Positions 18,820-26,892 of a stretch of DNA of 64,000 bases are shown one piece after another. This DNA comes from Polaromonas sp. 39-63-25. GTDB lineage: Bacteria > Pseudomonadota > Gammaproteobacteria > Burkholderiales > Burkholderiaceae_C. Under the pieces are notes generated by a model. It had not been told where the DNA came from. It searched no databases and was given only the letters and a program-made list of their open reading frames with translations. The DNA is taken from positions 62,001 to 126,000 of the forward strand of contig NZ_NCJH01000015.1 of the NCBI RefSeq assembly GCF_002278925.1, written 5' to 3'. Numbering within the stretch: position 1 is the first letter of the stretch; each line of letters starts with the position of its first letter. The position numbers and the translations under genes were made by a program.

Positions 18820-19731
18820 TCAACGAACGACTGCACTGACAAGCAACTTCTCGCGTTGCACATTGGCAATTCGAGCAATTTCAGGCATTTCTGACTCAGG
18901 TAACACAGCGCACAGCTCAAAAGCCATCTGTTTGATGAGTTCAGGGGTCACCAAGGTCTGGGCCATCAAACCAAGATAGGTTCCGAGCAATTCCGGTTGC
19001 GGAGATTTTTTTCCAAATTCTTCTTGCAACGCAACCATGACCATCAACGAATCCATTCGGCCATTGAGTTGCTGCTTGGGATCCAGTTGGCGCAACCCCA
19101 ATTTGATTCGCCGGAAATTTGCGCTCGACCACTGCTGCGCCAGTGACATGTTCGGAGCAACACCTTCGCATCGCATCGAACTGCTCAGCAATCCATAGGC
19201 ACTGACCGACGGGCTACCACCTGAACCAATGGGGGTAACGTCCAGTGGATCTGCAACGGGGACAATAACGACAACGGGATCCTGGGGATCCACCGGCGGC
19301 GGAGCAGGGATATCTGGCCATCCTTTCCCCGAACGCGCCCGCGTTCCGCTATCAGATGCCAGCGCGTTCGAACGCTCACGAACAAGTCCTTGTGGAACCT
19401 GATCACTCCCACTGACGCCACTGCCGCCGCCAAACCGGCCCCCTCCTGAACCCTGCTTTTCACCAACACTATGTTGACCGCTCGAATGCCCTTCATGTCC
19501 TGCACGGGTACCGAAGCCTTTCTGTTCCTTTCCTGATTCACCTTCCTCGTGTCCGCCACTGCTGTGGCCGGAAGTGCCTTCACCCTTTTTTCCGCTGGAG
19601 TGCCCCTCATCAGAAGCATGAGCCGGACTCGCAAGCATCGTGATCATCAATGCCCCGGAGTACGCACCGGCAAGCGTCAGAACCATAACGGTCATCGGCA
19701 AGATACCTCTACCCGTCAACTTGAATTTCAT
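18820..19731 (-). CDS. exported Gly/Ser/His-rich hypothetical protein
   Basis: 303 residues with a signal peptide (ILPMTVMVLTLAGAYSGAL to about residue 39, ASPAHA). Residues 40-115 are low-complexity, with Gly, Ser, His and Glu repeats (GHSSGKKGEGTSGHSSGG). A Pro-rich stretch (PDIPAPPPVDPQDP) leads into a helical C-terminal domain of about 120 residues containing two cysteines. No family recognised. It is sandwiched between another Gly-rich exported gene (77 bases upstream) and the beta-barrel gene, and shares their layout of signal peptide, disordered part and folded end. Confidence 0.72.
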   Translation of the reverse strand: MKFKLTGRGILPMTVMVLTLAGAYSGALMITMLASPAHASDEGHSSGKKGEGTSGHSSGGHEEGESGKEQKGFGTRAGHEGHSSGQHSVGEKQGSGGGRFGGGSGVSGSDQVPQGLVRERSNALASDSGTRARSGKGWPDIPAPPPVDPQDPVVVIVPVADPLDVTPIGSGGSPSVSAYGLLSSSMRCEGVAPNMSLAQQWSSANFRRIKLGLRQLDPKQQLNGRMDSLMVMVALQEEFGKKSPQPELLGTYLGLMAQTLVTPELIKQMAFELCAVLPESEMPEIARIANVQREKLLVSAVVR

Positions 19732-19808
19732 GACTTGTTCTTTCCTGAGGAATAATTTTGTGCTCGGGAGATGTCAGGCACCTGACATCTCCCGACCTGT
19801 GACAGGTT

Positions 19809-20660
19809 TTACTGGTGTCCTATCACAATCGCCTGCCGCACAGCTTCTGCCCATTCGGCAACTTCGGCAGAAGTCACGCCCGCGGGCAGCGTCAGCGTCA
19901 TGATTTTGTTAAGCGCATCAACGGTTGCGGTAGACACAGGAACCGTTTTATCAGACGCTGAACCGACGAAAACAGCTGTCAACAACAGCAGTCGGGTAGC
20001 CGACGTGGATGCGTCAAATGTCGCGGTAGGGGCAACAATCTTGCTGTCGGCAAGAATATCCTTGTACAAGCCAAGATTCTGCAGAGGCGAGTCAACGCGC
20101 ACCATCGTGGTATCCGTAAAACTGAGTACGACCAGGCTTTTCAGAGCGGCCAGCTTGTCCGCAGCCGACATTGCGGTGTTGTCGGCAATCGCTATGACAG
20201 CGTTGTAAAAAGCCGGTGACAGTGTTGACAAGGCCTCTTCCAAGGAGCGATCAATCACCTGCGATGGCGCTCGTGCCACATTCAATCGGCCCAACTCCAG
20301 ATCGGAAGGAATCCCTTCCTGAGCCCACGCTGGTTTCCCACCCTGGGTCCCAGCCACGGGCTTGGATCCGTCACCACCAAACTTGGGACCTTTTGCGTCG
20401 CTGTCACTGCTGGGGCCGCCCTGCCCCTTGGGCGTGGCCGTTGATCCACCTGTTGCTCCACCTTGCGAACCACCTTTGGCATTGGCACCTGCACCACCGC
20501 GGGCGCCAGCCGAGCCTTTGGGCGTTGAGTCTTGCGCATGGGAGCTACCCATGGGCAACCAATCAACGGTGTTTCCCTGAACTGCGACGAAAGCACTTGC
20601 CGCAACACCAAAAAGAGCGATCCCGGTGATGGACTTCAAGCTGGAAAATGGTTTCTTCAT
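19809..20660 (-). CDS. exported Gly-rich hypothetical protein
   Basis: 283 residues. An N-terminal signal (SSLKSITGIALFGVAASAFVA) is followed by a Gly/Ala/Ser/Lys-rich disordered section (about residues 45-110, GSAGARGGAGANAKGGSQ) and a helical, Ala- and Thr-rich C-terminal domain (LEEALSTLSPAFYNAVIAI onward). No family recognised. It is the first gene of the same-strand exported cluster. AGAGG lies 7 bases before the ATG. Its leader holds a perfect palindrome (20705-20719). Confidence 0.72.
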   Translation of the reverse strand: MKKPFSSLKSITGIALFGVAASAFVAVQGNTVDWLPMGSSHAQDSTPKGSAGARGGAGANAKGGSQGGATGGSTATPKGQGGPSSDSDAKGPKFGGDGSKPVAGTQGGKPAWAQEGIPSDLELGRLNVARAPSQVIDRSLEEALSTLSPAFYNAVIAIADNTAMSAADKLAALKSLVVLSFTDTTMVRVDSPLQNLGLYKDILADSKIVAPTATFDASTSATRLLLLTAVFVGSASDKTVPVSTATVDALNKIMTLTLPAGVTSAEVAEWAEAVRQAIVIGHQ

Positions 20661-20704
20661 GATATTTGACCTCTATGAATAATGATAAAAATAACGAAGT
20701 GAGC

Positions 20705-20719
20705 CTCTTTAATAAAGAG
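20705..20719. promoter_or_regulatory. 15-bp palindrome upstream of exported-protein cluster
   Basis: CTCTTTA A TAAAGAG, perfect, 45 bases before the first gene of the cluster in an AT-rich leader. It could be an operator, for example for the FixJ-like regulator nearby, or an mRNA hairpin. Placement is the only evidence. Confidence 0.4.
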
Positions 20720-20796
20720 AAGCTTTCAAAGTAAATATAGAAGAAAAATGTTCGACCCCATATACGAGTCAACACTTGCTAGTGTTTGCACATAGT

Positions 20797-20855
20797 GTTG
20801 AATTCCATCGAAAGCTGACCCGGTTAGAGCAGTAATTTCCATCCAAACCTGACCC
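20797..20855. mobile_element. IS21-type terminal repeats (remnant end)
   Basis: Two related motifs lie in tandem: AATTCCATCGAAAGCTGACCC (20800-20820, shown as its core) and AATTTCCATCCAAACCTGACCC (20835-20856). Multiple such terminal repeats are typical of IS21-family ends. They precede the istA remnant at 20908. No right end was found. Confidence 0.6.
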
Positions 20856-20907
20856 ACGTAGGCCCTAACCCGCCAGTTTTAAACGCAGGGGGAAAGGAGA
20901 GATAGGC

Positions 20908-21175
20908 GTGGAGAAATTGAATGTCACCAGGCGTTGGTCACTGCGAGAACGGATGTCCATCCGCGAGATTGCAAGGCCTACAGGCCTGGCTTGCAACACA
21001 ATGAAGAAGTACCTGCGATCAGATGAGACTGAACCCCAGGTACGAAAGACGGGTCAGCTCAAGCAAGCTCAATTCCTATGCTGAGAAGCTGTCCACCTGG
21101 CTGGTAATCGAGACAACAAAATCGCGGAAACAGCAGCGCACTCAGAGGCAAATCCACACAGAGTCAACCCAAAGG
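20908..21175 (+). pseudogene. IS21-family transposase istA remnant, frameshifted
   Basis: GTG 20908 opens a frame with a helix-turn-helix (MSIREIARPTGLACNTMKKY) ending at a stop at 21082-21084. The continuing IstA homology is in another frame (SSKLNSYAEKLSTWLVIET, then KSRKQQRTQRQIH). A frameshift near 21040-21055 therefore separates the two parts. Everything beyond the first ~85 residues is lost and no istB is present. Confidence 0.78.
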
Positions 21176-21362
21176 AAGAAAAAAACAAAAACCTATCCAC
21201 ATCGTGAGCACCTTCTGCTCACCAAGAGTGTGGGTCGAGATTGGATGGAAAGATCGGGGCAGGCTTCGGCGCAATTCAACAGGAATGACTTAAACCAGTC
21301 CACTTCACGAAAGCCAGGACAAACTCATCAGGAAGACTGAAGTTCTCGACGCTTCAGAACTC

Positions 21363-21971
21363 TCAGCCAGGGGTTGCCACTGGGAATATCTGCGCCAATT
21401 CCAACATGTTACGTTTACCTGTTTTCTTTAGAACATGGGAGCGGTGCAGTTCCACTGTGCGGTAACTTATATTCAAAATTCGGGCGATGCCTTTATTACT
21501 GTTGCCCGCCATGACCAAATCGAGAATTTCGCGTTCACGGTCGGTCAAAACTTCAAGGCATTGTGGCCGCTGACCAAGCGTGAACGTTGTCGGACCAACC
21601 AATGTATTGCGCCTGAATTCTGAATCAACCTCCTGCACCGAATCTGACGCAGCTACGAACTTGTCCAAAACATCTCTGGCTCCGTCTTCTTTGCAGGGAA
21701 GCACCAGACCGGCCATGCGGCCTTTTTCTGTCACGTAGAGGATGGCGCCACCCTGCTCAAGCTGCCGACGCTCGGACTGAAACTTTAGTCCGCTCAAGCC
21801 GCTGGGGTGCAGTTCGAGAAAAATACAGTCACAGATATCAAAGTCGGAAAACGCCGCAACTGACTCGGCGCACTCATAGCTTTGAACAGAGTAGCCAGCT
21901 CGATCCAACCTAAGTTCAAGGCACCCACGTTCGGAGAATTCCCCACTAATAACACAAACTTTTTTGTTCAT
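21363..21971 (-). CDS. FixJ/NarL-like response regulator with atypical receiver
   Basis: 202 residues. The C-terminal LuxR HTH is clear (LTDREREILDLVMAGNSNKG, then RILNISYRTVELHRSHVLKK). The N-terminal 120 residues have receiver-like spacing, but the usual phospho-accepting Asp is Glu53 (CIFLELHPSGLSGL against the normal LxLDxxMPGxSG). The N-terminal acidic pair is also missing (VCVISGEF). It may act without phosphorylation. ATG 21971 has AGGG upstream. It lies on the same strand and upstream of the exported-protein cluster, separated by the IS21 remnant, and is the obvious candidate regulator. Confidence 0.85.
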   Translation of the reverse strand: MNKKVCVISGEFSERGCLELRLDRAGYSVQSYECAESVAAFSDFDICDCIFLELHPSGLSGLKFQSERRQLEQGGAILYVTEKGRMAGLVLPCKEDGARDVLDKFVAASDSVQEVDSEFRRNTLVGPTTFTLGQRPQCLEVLTDREREILDLVMAGNSNKGIARILNISYRTVELHRSHVLKKTGKRNMLELAQIFPVATPG

Positions 21972-22459
21972 ATCCCTGTGCACAAAAGTCACTTTATAGG
22001 TCTTATTTATAACTGCACACCAGCACATACGCATGATTTACATCAAGCCGCTCAAATATGGCCATGGGCCATGACGCGGCATGAGCACACGCTCCCTCAG
22101 GCGCCCTTACCGCCCCCAAACCAGCGCCAAGCCGAGCGCTTCATCCAGACTTGCTTGGGACAACGGGCCTGCGGACGGAGCTGGCTCTACGGCGCTGTGG
22201 ACCTGACCCGCTTTCGTCGCCACATTTCCGCGTCCAGTGCGAAGCTGCTCGAATGCCAGCGAGCTCAGCGGGTCGAGATGACTGTGCTTGCGGATTCGAT
22301 TGCAGAGACTCTAGATGTAACCAAACACGTCTGGCCTTGCATCGTTCCGAGTTGGATGGATCTGAGGTCTGACAGGCTGCAGAAATACCTACCGACCCAG
22401 TCCACACCGCATGAAGCGCTCCCAGCGTAGCACCACATTGAATCCGAACTGACACAACT
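21972..22459. other. intergenic, no gene assigned
   Basis: About 490 bases between the regulator and the IS5-type remnant. The first 60 are AT-rich and probably hold the regulator promoter. Several short open frames exist on both strands, none with a ribosome site or recognisable family. It is probably decayed mobile DNA. Confidence 0.45.
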
Positions 22460-22765
22460 CTGCGCGGCGCCGACACATTCACCGAAGGTCTGTTCACCCT
22501 CAAGAAGCTGGATGACTTCGTGCCAGCCAATCACCTGCTGCGGGTCATCCGCACGATAGTCAACAAGGCTTCGGCCGGAATGGGTGAGTTGTTCGCAAAA
22601 TGTACGAAGACGACGTCAAGGGCGGCCGCCCGAGCACCGCGCCTGAGAAGCTGCTGCACGCCATGCTGCTGCAGGTGCTGTACTCCATTCGCCCGGAGCG
22701 TCAGTTGATGGAGCAGACGCAATACAAGCTGTTGTATCGCTGACTCATCGGCTTGTCGATGGACG
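22460..22765 (+). pseudogene. IS5-type (DDE) transposase remnant, N-terminal part
   Basis: The frame reads RGADTFTEGLFTLKKLDDF and PANHLLRVIRTIVNKA. It then shifts by one base near 22598 to MYEDDVKGGRPSTAPEKL and AMLLQVLYSIRPERQLMEQT. A TGA interrupts LLYR-x-LIGLSMDDA. This is the N-terminal third of a common proteobacterial IS5-group transposase. It is cut at the GATGCCG shared with the second aroC-start copy. Confidence 0.82.
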
Positions 22766-22815
22766 ATGCCGAAGGTGTTGCCGCTCATGCGGAGGACGAT
22801 CCCAGAAGGGTGTGG
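22764..22815 (-). pseudogene. duplicated 5' end of aroC with leader
   Basis: TGCCGAAGGTGTTGCCGCTC and the following CATGCGG match aroC codons 1-7 and upstream bases at 16291-16320, 27 bases without mismatch. Weaker similarity continues for about 30 more bases (ATCCCAGA, GGGTGTGG). The reading MSGNTFG is preserved, but the frame then runs into IS sequence. Confidence 0.8.
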
Positions 22816-22978
22816 TGGGAAGAACGTGCCGGATGATCGGACTACCGCAATGGCAGAAACCGTAGAAATTCAGCGGTGAGCAAGGCGGGGCCACTGCAAT
22901 GCCGTGTTGGACTTCGCCGTCCCGGGGTGATGGCGGAAGTCGCAGCTTGCAGCAAGGGTGATGAAGGGGCTTCAGGTG

Positions 22979-23440
22979 TCATCGATGCGGCGAACGGGGA
23001 AGACCTCCGTGCCGGTACGCCCCATCCCCGGCGCGGGCCTTGAGTCCTTGCGCTTCATAACCGAGGTAACGCTCGCTTATTGCCCGCGTCAAGCGGGCCC
23101 AGAGCCCGCCGCAAAGGCCATCGATCTCGATTCCCAGCGTCGCCCGGCTTCCGCCGGAAATCGGCACCACGTCGTGATGTCCGGTCACGCGCAGGCCGGG
23201 GGCCACGCTGACCCAGGAAAAGCGCTCCCCAGGCACCAGCGCCGACACGGCCCACAGGGCCGGCGGAAACATGGGCTGCCGAATCAGCACACGGCTGCCC
23301 ACGGCCAAGGGCTGGCCACCCAGCCTGCGGACGCTCGTGATCGAAGGCGTCCATTCATGCCAGTGGTCCACATCGATCATCACGGACCAGGCGCGTTCGA
23401 CGGGCTGCGCAATATCGATGCTGGTGCTGAAGGTGTGCAT
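22979..23440 (-). CDS. SRPBCC (START/Bet v1-like) family protein
   Basis: 153 residues. The start MHTFSTSIDIAQPVERAWSV and IDVDHWHEWTPSITSVRRL are the standard opening of polyketide-cyclase/dehydrase-type SRPBCC proteins, with a hydrophobic cavity for small ligands. The middle (GSRVLIRQP, PGERFSWVSVAPGLRVTGHH) is also typical. The ligand cannot be assigned. No operon partners. It lies just outside the island boundary marked by the aroC-start copy. Confidence 0.85.
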   Translation of the reverse strand: MHTFSTSIDIAQPVERAWSVMIDVDHWHEWTPSITSVRRLGGQPLAVGSRVLIRQPMFPPALWAVSALVPGERFSWVSVAPGLRVTGHHDVVPISGGSRATLGIEIDGLCGGLWARLTRAISERYLGYEAQGLKARAGDGAYRHGGLPRSPHR

Positions 23441-23601
23441 GCAAAAACCTCGTCATGGCTCTGGAAGTCAAACAGCGCGCGACCCGCGGGGGGGCGACCC
23501 GGTGGACATCGGGGTCATGTCCCTGGTTGGGGAATCAGGCGGCGAGCCAGGCTTGTCGGCGGCCTCGGCAACAATGCCTGAGCGTCATCGCGCGAATCGG
23601 A

Positions 23602-24003
23602 TTACTGCTTCCACTTGCCGCCGCTCACTTCGCAAACCTGCTTGGCCTGGCCGTGCTTCAACGCATAGTCGTCCGCCATGTATTGCAAGTTCCATTTATG
23701 GTCAAAGGCTCCTGCACAAACGCCTTTGGAATTGGCCGGGCAATCGCTGACAAATTTCATTGAAATACTGTTGTCCGATTTCTTGCCGTCTGAATTTCCC
23801 CCTTGTGACTCGAACAAGTCCTGACAGCCGGCCTTGAAGTCCTGATCGCTCATCCCCTTGTTGGCCGCACAATAATTCGAGGTCTGGGATATCTTGTTCG
23901 AGGTAAGTGTTCCTTGAATCAGGCAGCCGCTGTCCCTTGCGGACGCGGCGAAAGCGGATGTACAGGCGATGATGCAGGCGCAGAACTTCATCATGGATTT
24001 CAT
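23602..24003 (-). CDS. small secreted hypothetical protein
   Basis: 133 residues with a signal peptide (MMKFCACIIACTSAFAASA). The mature part has about six cysteines, spaced as in disulfide-bonded periplasmic proteins (DSGCLIQGTL, YCAANKGMSDQDFKAGC, VSDCPANSKGVCAGAFDHK, QVCEV). The end is SGGKWKQ. Family unknown; the pattern suggests an extracytoplasmic role. ATG 24003 was chosen because the signal peptide begins there; the longer frame is arginine-rich and unlikely. Confidence 0.72.
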   Translation of the reverse strand: MKSMMKFCACIIACTSAFAASARDSGCLIQGTLTSNKISQTSNYCAANKGMSDQDFKAGCQDLFESQGGNSDGKKSDNSISMKFVSDCPANSKGVCAGAFDHKWNLQYMADDYALKHGQAKQVCEVSGGKWKQ

Positions 24004-24288
24004 ATTCAAAAAATTCCTTCTGGGGATTGGTTTGAGGTGCAACGAACGTATGCCGCAAAACCTGCGGCTAACTTGCCGGCTGCGGTTTGACCTGGGCACG
24101 AAACGCCACCGAAAGTGGCGTCCTGCCGGTTTTTGCGAAGAACGGGCGGGCAAATCATACAGATACACAAAACAAGGCGTAAAACCCGCAGCAGACCCCC
24201 GCAGCAGACCTCGTGATTTTAGGCCGCACCGCGCTTGGGGCGCCTCCCCCAAACGAAGGAGCCCCCCCTCTTTCCAGTCACGTCTGCG

Positions 24289-25995
24289 TCAGCAGCTCTG
24301 CACCGGCAATGCAAAATGAAACACCGCCCCCTGGTCCACCTTGCCTTCCGCCCACACCCGCCCGCCATGCCGCGTGACCACACGGCGCACGGTGGCCAGG
24401 CCCACGCCGGTGCCTTCGAACTCCTGGTCGGTGTGCAGCCGCTCGAACACTTCGAAGAGCTTGTCGTAATGGGCCATGTCGAACCCGGCGCCGTTGTCAC
24501 GCACGGTGTAGACGGCTTCCGCGCCTTCGACGCGTCCACTGACCTCGATCTGCGGATTGGCCGTCAGGCTGCTGTACTTCACCGCGTTGGACAGCAGGTT
24601 CACCCAGACCTGCCGAAGCAGCCCGGGGTCGGCAGGCGCTGATGGCAACAAACCGAACTGGATGACAGGCTTTTTCGCCCCCGGGCCGCTGACTGGCAGC
24701 TCGGCTGCCACCTGCGCGGCCAGTCCGTTCATGTCGACATCGGTTTTCTGGACCTCCTGCAGGCTGAGCCTGGAAAAAGACAGCAGGTCGTCAATCAGCC
24801 TGGCCATGCTTTTGACCCGGATTCCGATGACCGACAGGTAGTGCAAGCCTTTTTCGTCCAGACGGTCGGCGTAATTTTTCTCCAGCAGGCTCACGTAACC
24901 GCCAATGACGCTCAGCGGGGAACGCAGGTCATGCGAGGCGGCCGAGGTGAAACTCTCCAGGCTTTTGTTCGTGGTTTCCAGCTCGCCGGCGCGCACCTTC
25001 AGGGCGGAATGAAGATCGGCGATCACCTTTTCCAGTTCCTTCTTCAGGGTGATGTCCTCGGAAATCCCCAGCACATGCGTGGGCTCGGCGCCTTCGCCGA
25101 AAACCGGCACCTTGCGGGTGTGCAGCAGGCGCATGCCTTTGCTCTGTGAGAAAAACCGGTCTTCCGGAATGTCCTCAATGATGCCGCTGGCCAGCACCCG
25201 GTGGTCCTGGGCGGAAAACCGGTCGGCGTCCTCCTGACCGAATAGATCGTGGTCGGATTTTCCCAGCGCGTCCTCGCGCAAGATGCCCGTCAGTTGCTCC
25301 TGCGCAGAGTTGACACGCACATAACGCAGCTGATCGGCATCCTTGATGTACACAGGCGTCGGAATGTGCTCGATCATCGAGTCGAGAAAACGGTTGGCCT
25401 CCAGCACCTCGGCCGTGCGTTCGCGCAGCTGCTGCCGGCTTTCGTGGAGTTCGTTGTTGCGCTGCATGGCAGCGTCGTAGGTGGACATCAGCAGGTTCAG
25501 TATCTGGGTGCGGCTGGCGCTGATCTCGTGCCGCTCGCCGTGGAAAAAAATCTCGGCCGGCGGGCCTTCTTCCGGCATGTGGGTGATGTCGCGGTTGCTC
25601 AGGGCGTGCTCCACCCGCGCCAGCATGTGGCTTCTCTCGTAGGGCTTGATGACGAAGCTGTCGGCCCCACACTGCAGGCCGAGCAGAACCTCGTTGGGGT
25701 CGGACAGACTGGTGACGAGAATCACCGGGACCGGGGAAAGCCCGGGGCCGGCCTTGATCTGCCGGCACAGCTCATAGCCGCTCATCTCTGGAATGGCCAC
25801 CCCGCTGATGATCAGCGAGGGACGGAGCCGGGGCGTCATTTCCAGCGCGGACTGACCGTTGTCAACAACACTGACCTGGTAACCCTCTTCTTCGAGGATA
25901 TGGCTCAGCATCTGGGCCTGGGCCGCGATGTTTTCCACGATCAGGATGTGCCGGGGTGACGCGGCAGATGGAAGAGCTGGAGCAACAGAGGCCAT
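24289..25995 (-). CDS. hybrid sensor histidine kinase with pseudo-receiver and PAS domain
   Basis: 568 residues. The N-terminal receiver-like domain spans about residues 16-132, but the phospho-accepting Asp is Gly65 (LIISGVAIPEMSGYEL) and the acidic pair is Glu-Asn (ILIVEN); Lys117 (VIKPYE) remains. A coiled linker follows, then a PAS domain (about 205-318, HIPTPVYIKDADQLRYVRVN). The HisKA domain has His355 (ASHDLRSPLSVIGGY). The HATPase domain has its N box (NLLSNAVKYS), G1 (DNGAGFD) and G2 (GTGVGLATVRR). No transmembrane helices, so cytoplasmic. No cognate response regulator is adjacent. Confidence 0.92.
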   Translation of the reverse strand: MASVAPALPSAASPRHILIVENIAAQAQMLSHILEEEGYQVSVVDNGQSALEMTPRLRPSLIISGVAIPEMSGYELCRQIKAGPGLSPVPVILVTSLSDPNEVLLGLQCGADSFVIKPYERSHMLARVEHALSNRDITHMPEEGPPAEIFFHGERHEISASRTQILNLLMSTYDAAMQRNNELHESRQQLRERTAEVLEANRFLDSMIEHIPTPVYIKDADQLRYVRVNSAQEQLTGILREDALGKSDHDLFGQEDADRFSAQDHRVLASGIIEDIPEDRFFSQSKGMRLLHTRKVPVFGEGAEPTHVLGISEDITLKKELEKVIADLHSALKVRAGELETTNKSLESFTSAASHDLRSPLSVIGGYVSLLEKNYADRLDEKGLHYLSVIGIRVKSMARLIDDLLSFSRLSLQEVQKTDVDMNGLAAQVAAELPVSGPGAKKPVIQFGLLPSAPADPGLLRQVWVNLLSNAVKYSSLTANPQIEVSGRVEGAEAVYTVRDNGAGFDMAHYDKLFEVFERLHTDQEFEGTGVGLATVRRVVTRHGGRVWAEGKVDQGAVFHFALPVQSC

Positions 25996-26226
25996 GGAGG
26001 GGTGCTTTCCGTAAAGCGCGGTCGCGCTCGTGATAAATGGCCGGTGTCAAGTGACATGACGGATAGTACAGGCTGCTTGTGTTCGGTGCAGGACATACAC
26101 GTCTTCAGCGTTTCAGCCGGGCGACCAGCCCCGGTGCCGACGTCATGGCAACGATGATCTGGAACACTTCCTGCTTGCTGCAGTGCAACATTCATCCCTT
26201 GATGCACTGACCAGAAGGAGCCCGCC

Positions 26227-26646
26227 ATGCTGGACCGCACCACAACCACCTTCTCCCACGTCAAGCCCGGCGATACCGAGTTTGTCTCGGGCGGTTTGCG
26301 CGATTTTTTCCTCTACCGCGACCTCGGCATTGCCGAGGCAACCCACGGCAAGGTGATTGCGCACCTGGTCAAGGCGAACATGGCACCAGAAACAGGCACG
26401 GGCTGGCACCGCCATGAGGCGGACTTCCAGATTGTCATCATGGTTAAAGGCTGGGCGCGCTTCATGTACGAGGACAAGGAAACCCTGGTCGAAGCCGGCG
26501 ACGTGGTGCACCAGCGCCCGGGCATACGCCACTATCTCTTCGACTATTCGCCCGACATGGAATACCTGGAGATCGTCTCGCCAGCAGACTTCAAGTCGAT
26601 CGATGTCGAACCCGTTTGCGACATCCCGCCGCCCACCCCCTGGTGA
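26227..26646 (+). CDS. cupin-domain protein
   Basis: 139 residues with the two cupin motifs: GTGWHRHEADFQIVIMVKGW (metal-binding His-x-His-Glu) and PGIRHYLFDYS. A single-domain cupin; enzyme or binding role unknown. GAAGGAG precedes the ATG. It is divergent from the hybrid kinase, with about 230 bases between them. Its stop codon is followed within five bases by an inverted copy of the GC-rich repeat. Confidence 0.88.
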   Translation: MLDRTTTTFSHVKPGDTEFVSGGLRDFFLYRDLGIAEATHGKVIAHLVKANMAPETGTGWHRHEADFQIVIMVKGWARFMYEDKETLVEAGDVVHQRPGIRHYLFDYSPDMEYLEIVSPADFKSIDVEPVCDIPPPTPW

Positions 26647-26650
26647 ATAG

Positions 26651-26753
26651 AGCCCCCACGGTCGCTCACTTCGAGCCTGCGGCGGCCCTGCCCCTTGCAC
26701 CGAAAAAGGGGCCGCTGCGCCTGCAGGCCGGCAAAACCGGACCTGCGGCCCCG
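26651..26753 (-). repeat. GC-rich ~90-bp repeat, inverted copy after cupin gene
   Basis: AGCCCCCACGGTCGCTCACT ... CGGCAAAACCGGACCTGCGG is the reverse complement of the unit at 50201-50289. It starts right after the cupin stop codon. It contains CCGGCAAAACCGG and CCCCTT...AAGGGG inverted repeats. Confidence 0.8.
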
Positions 26754-26800
26754 GTTTGACAAAGAAATCTCGACGCCGGCACTTGTGGTGCTTTCCAGCA

Positions 26801-26892
26801 GGGGCCGCGGAACCGGCTTCGCCGGGCCGCAGGCGCCGCCCCCTGCAAGGGGGGAACAGGCTACACGCAGTGAGCCTGGACGGGGGTGTTCA
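26801..26892 (+). repeat. GC-rich ~90-bp repeat, copy after GST gene
   Basis: GGGGCCGCGGAACCGGCTTC then GCCGGGCCGCAGGCGCCGCC and CCCTGCAAGGGG. It resembles 50201-50289 and abuts the stop codon of the minus-strand GST gene. Together with the copy at 26651 it forms an inverted pair between two convergent genes. Confidence 0.8.

Noticed and set aside
21882-22430. 182-codon plus-strand frame overlapping the regulator start
   Set aside because: Overlaps a well-supported gene, has no ribosome site and no recognisable domain.
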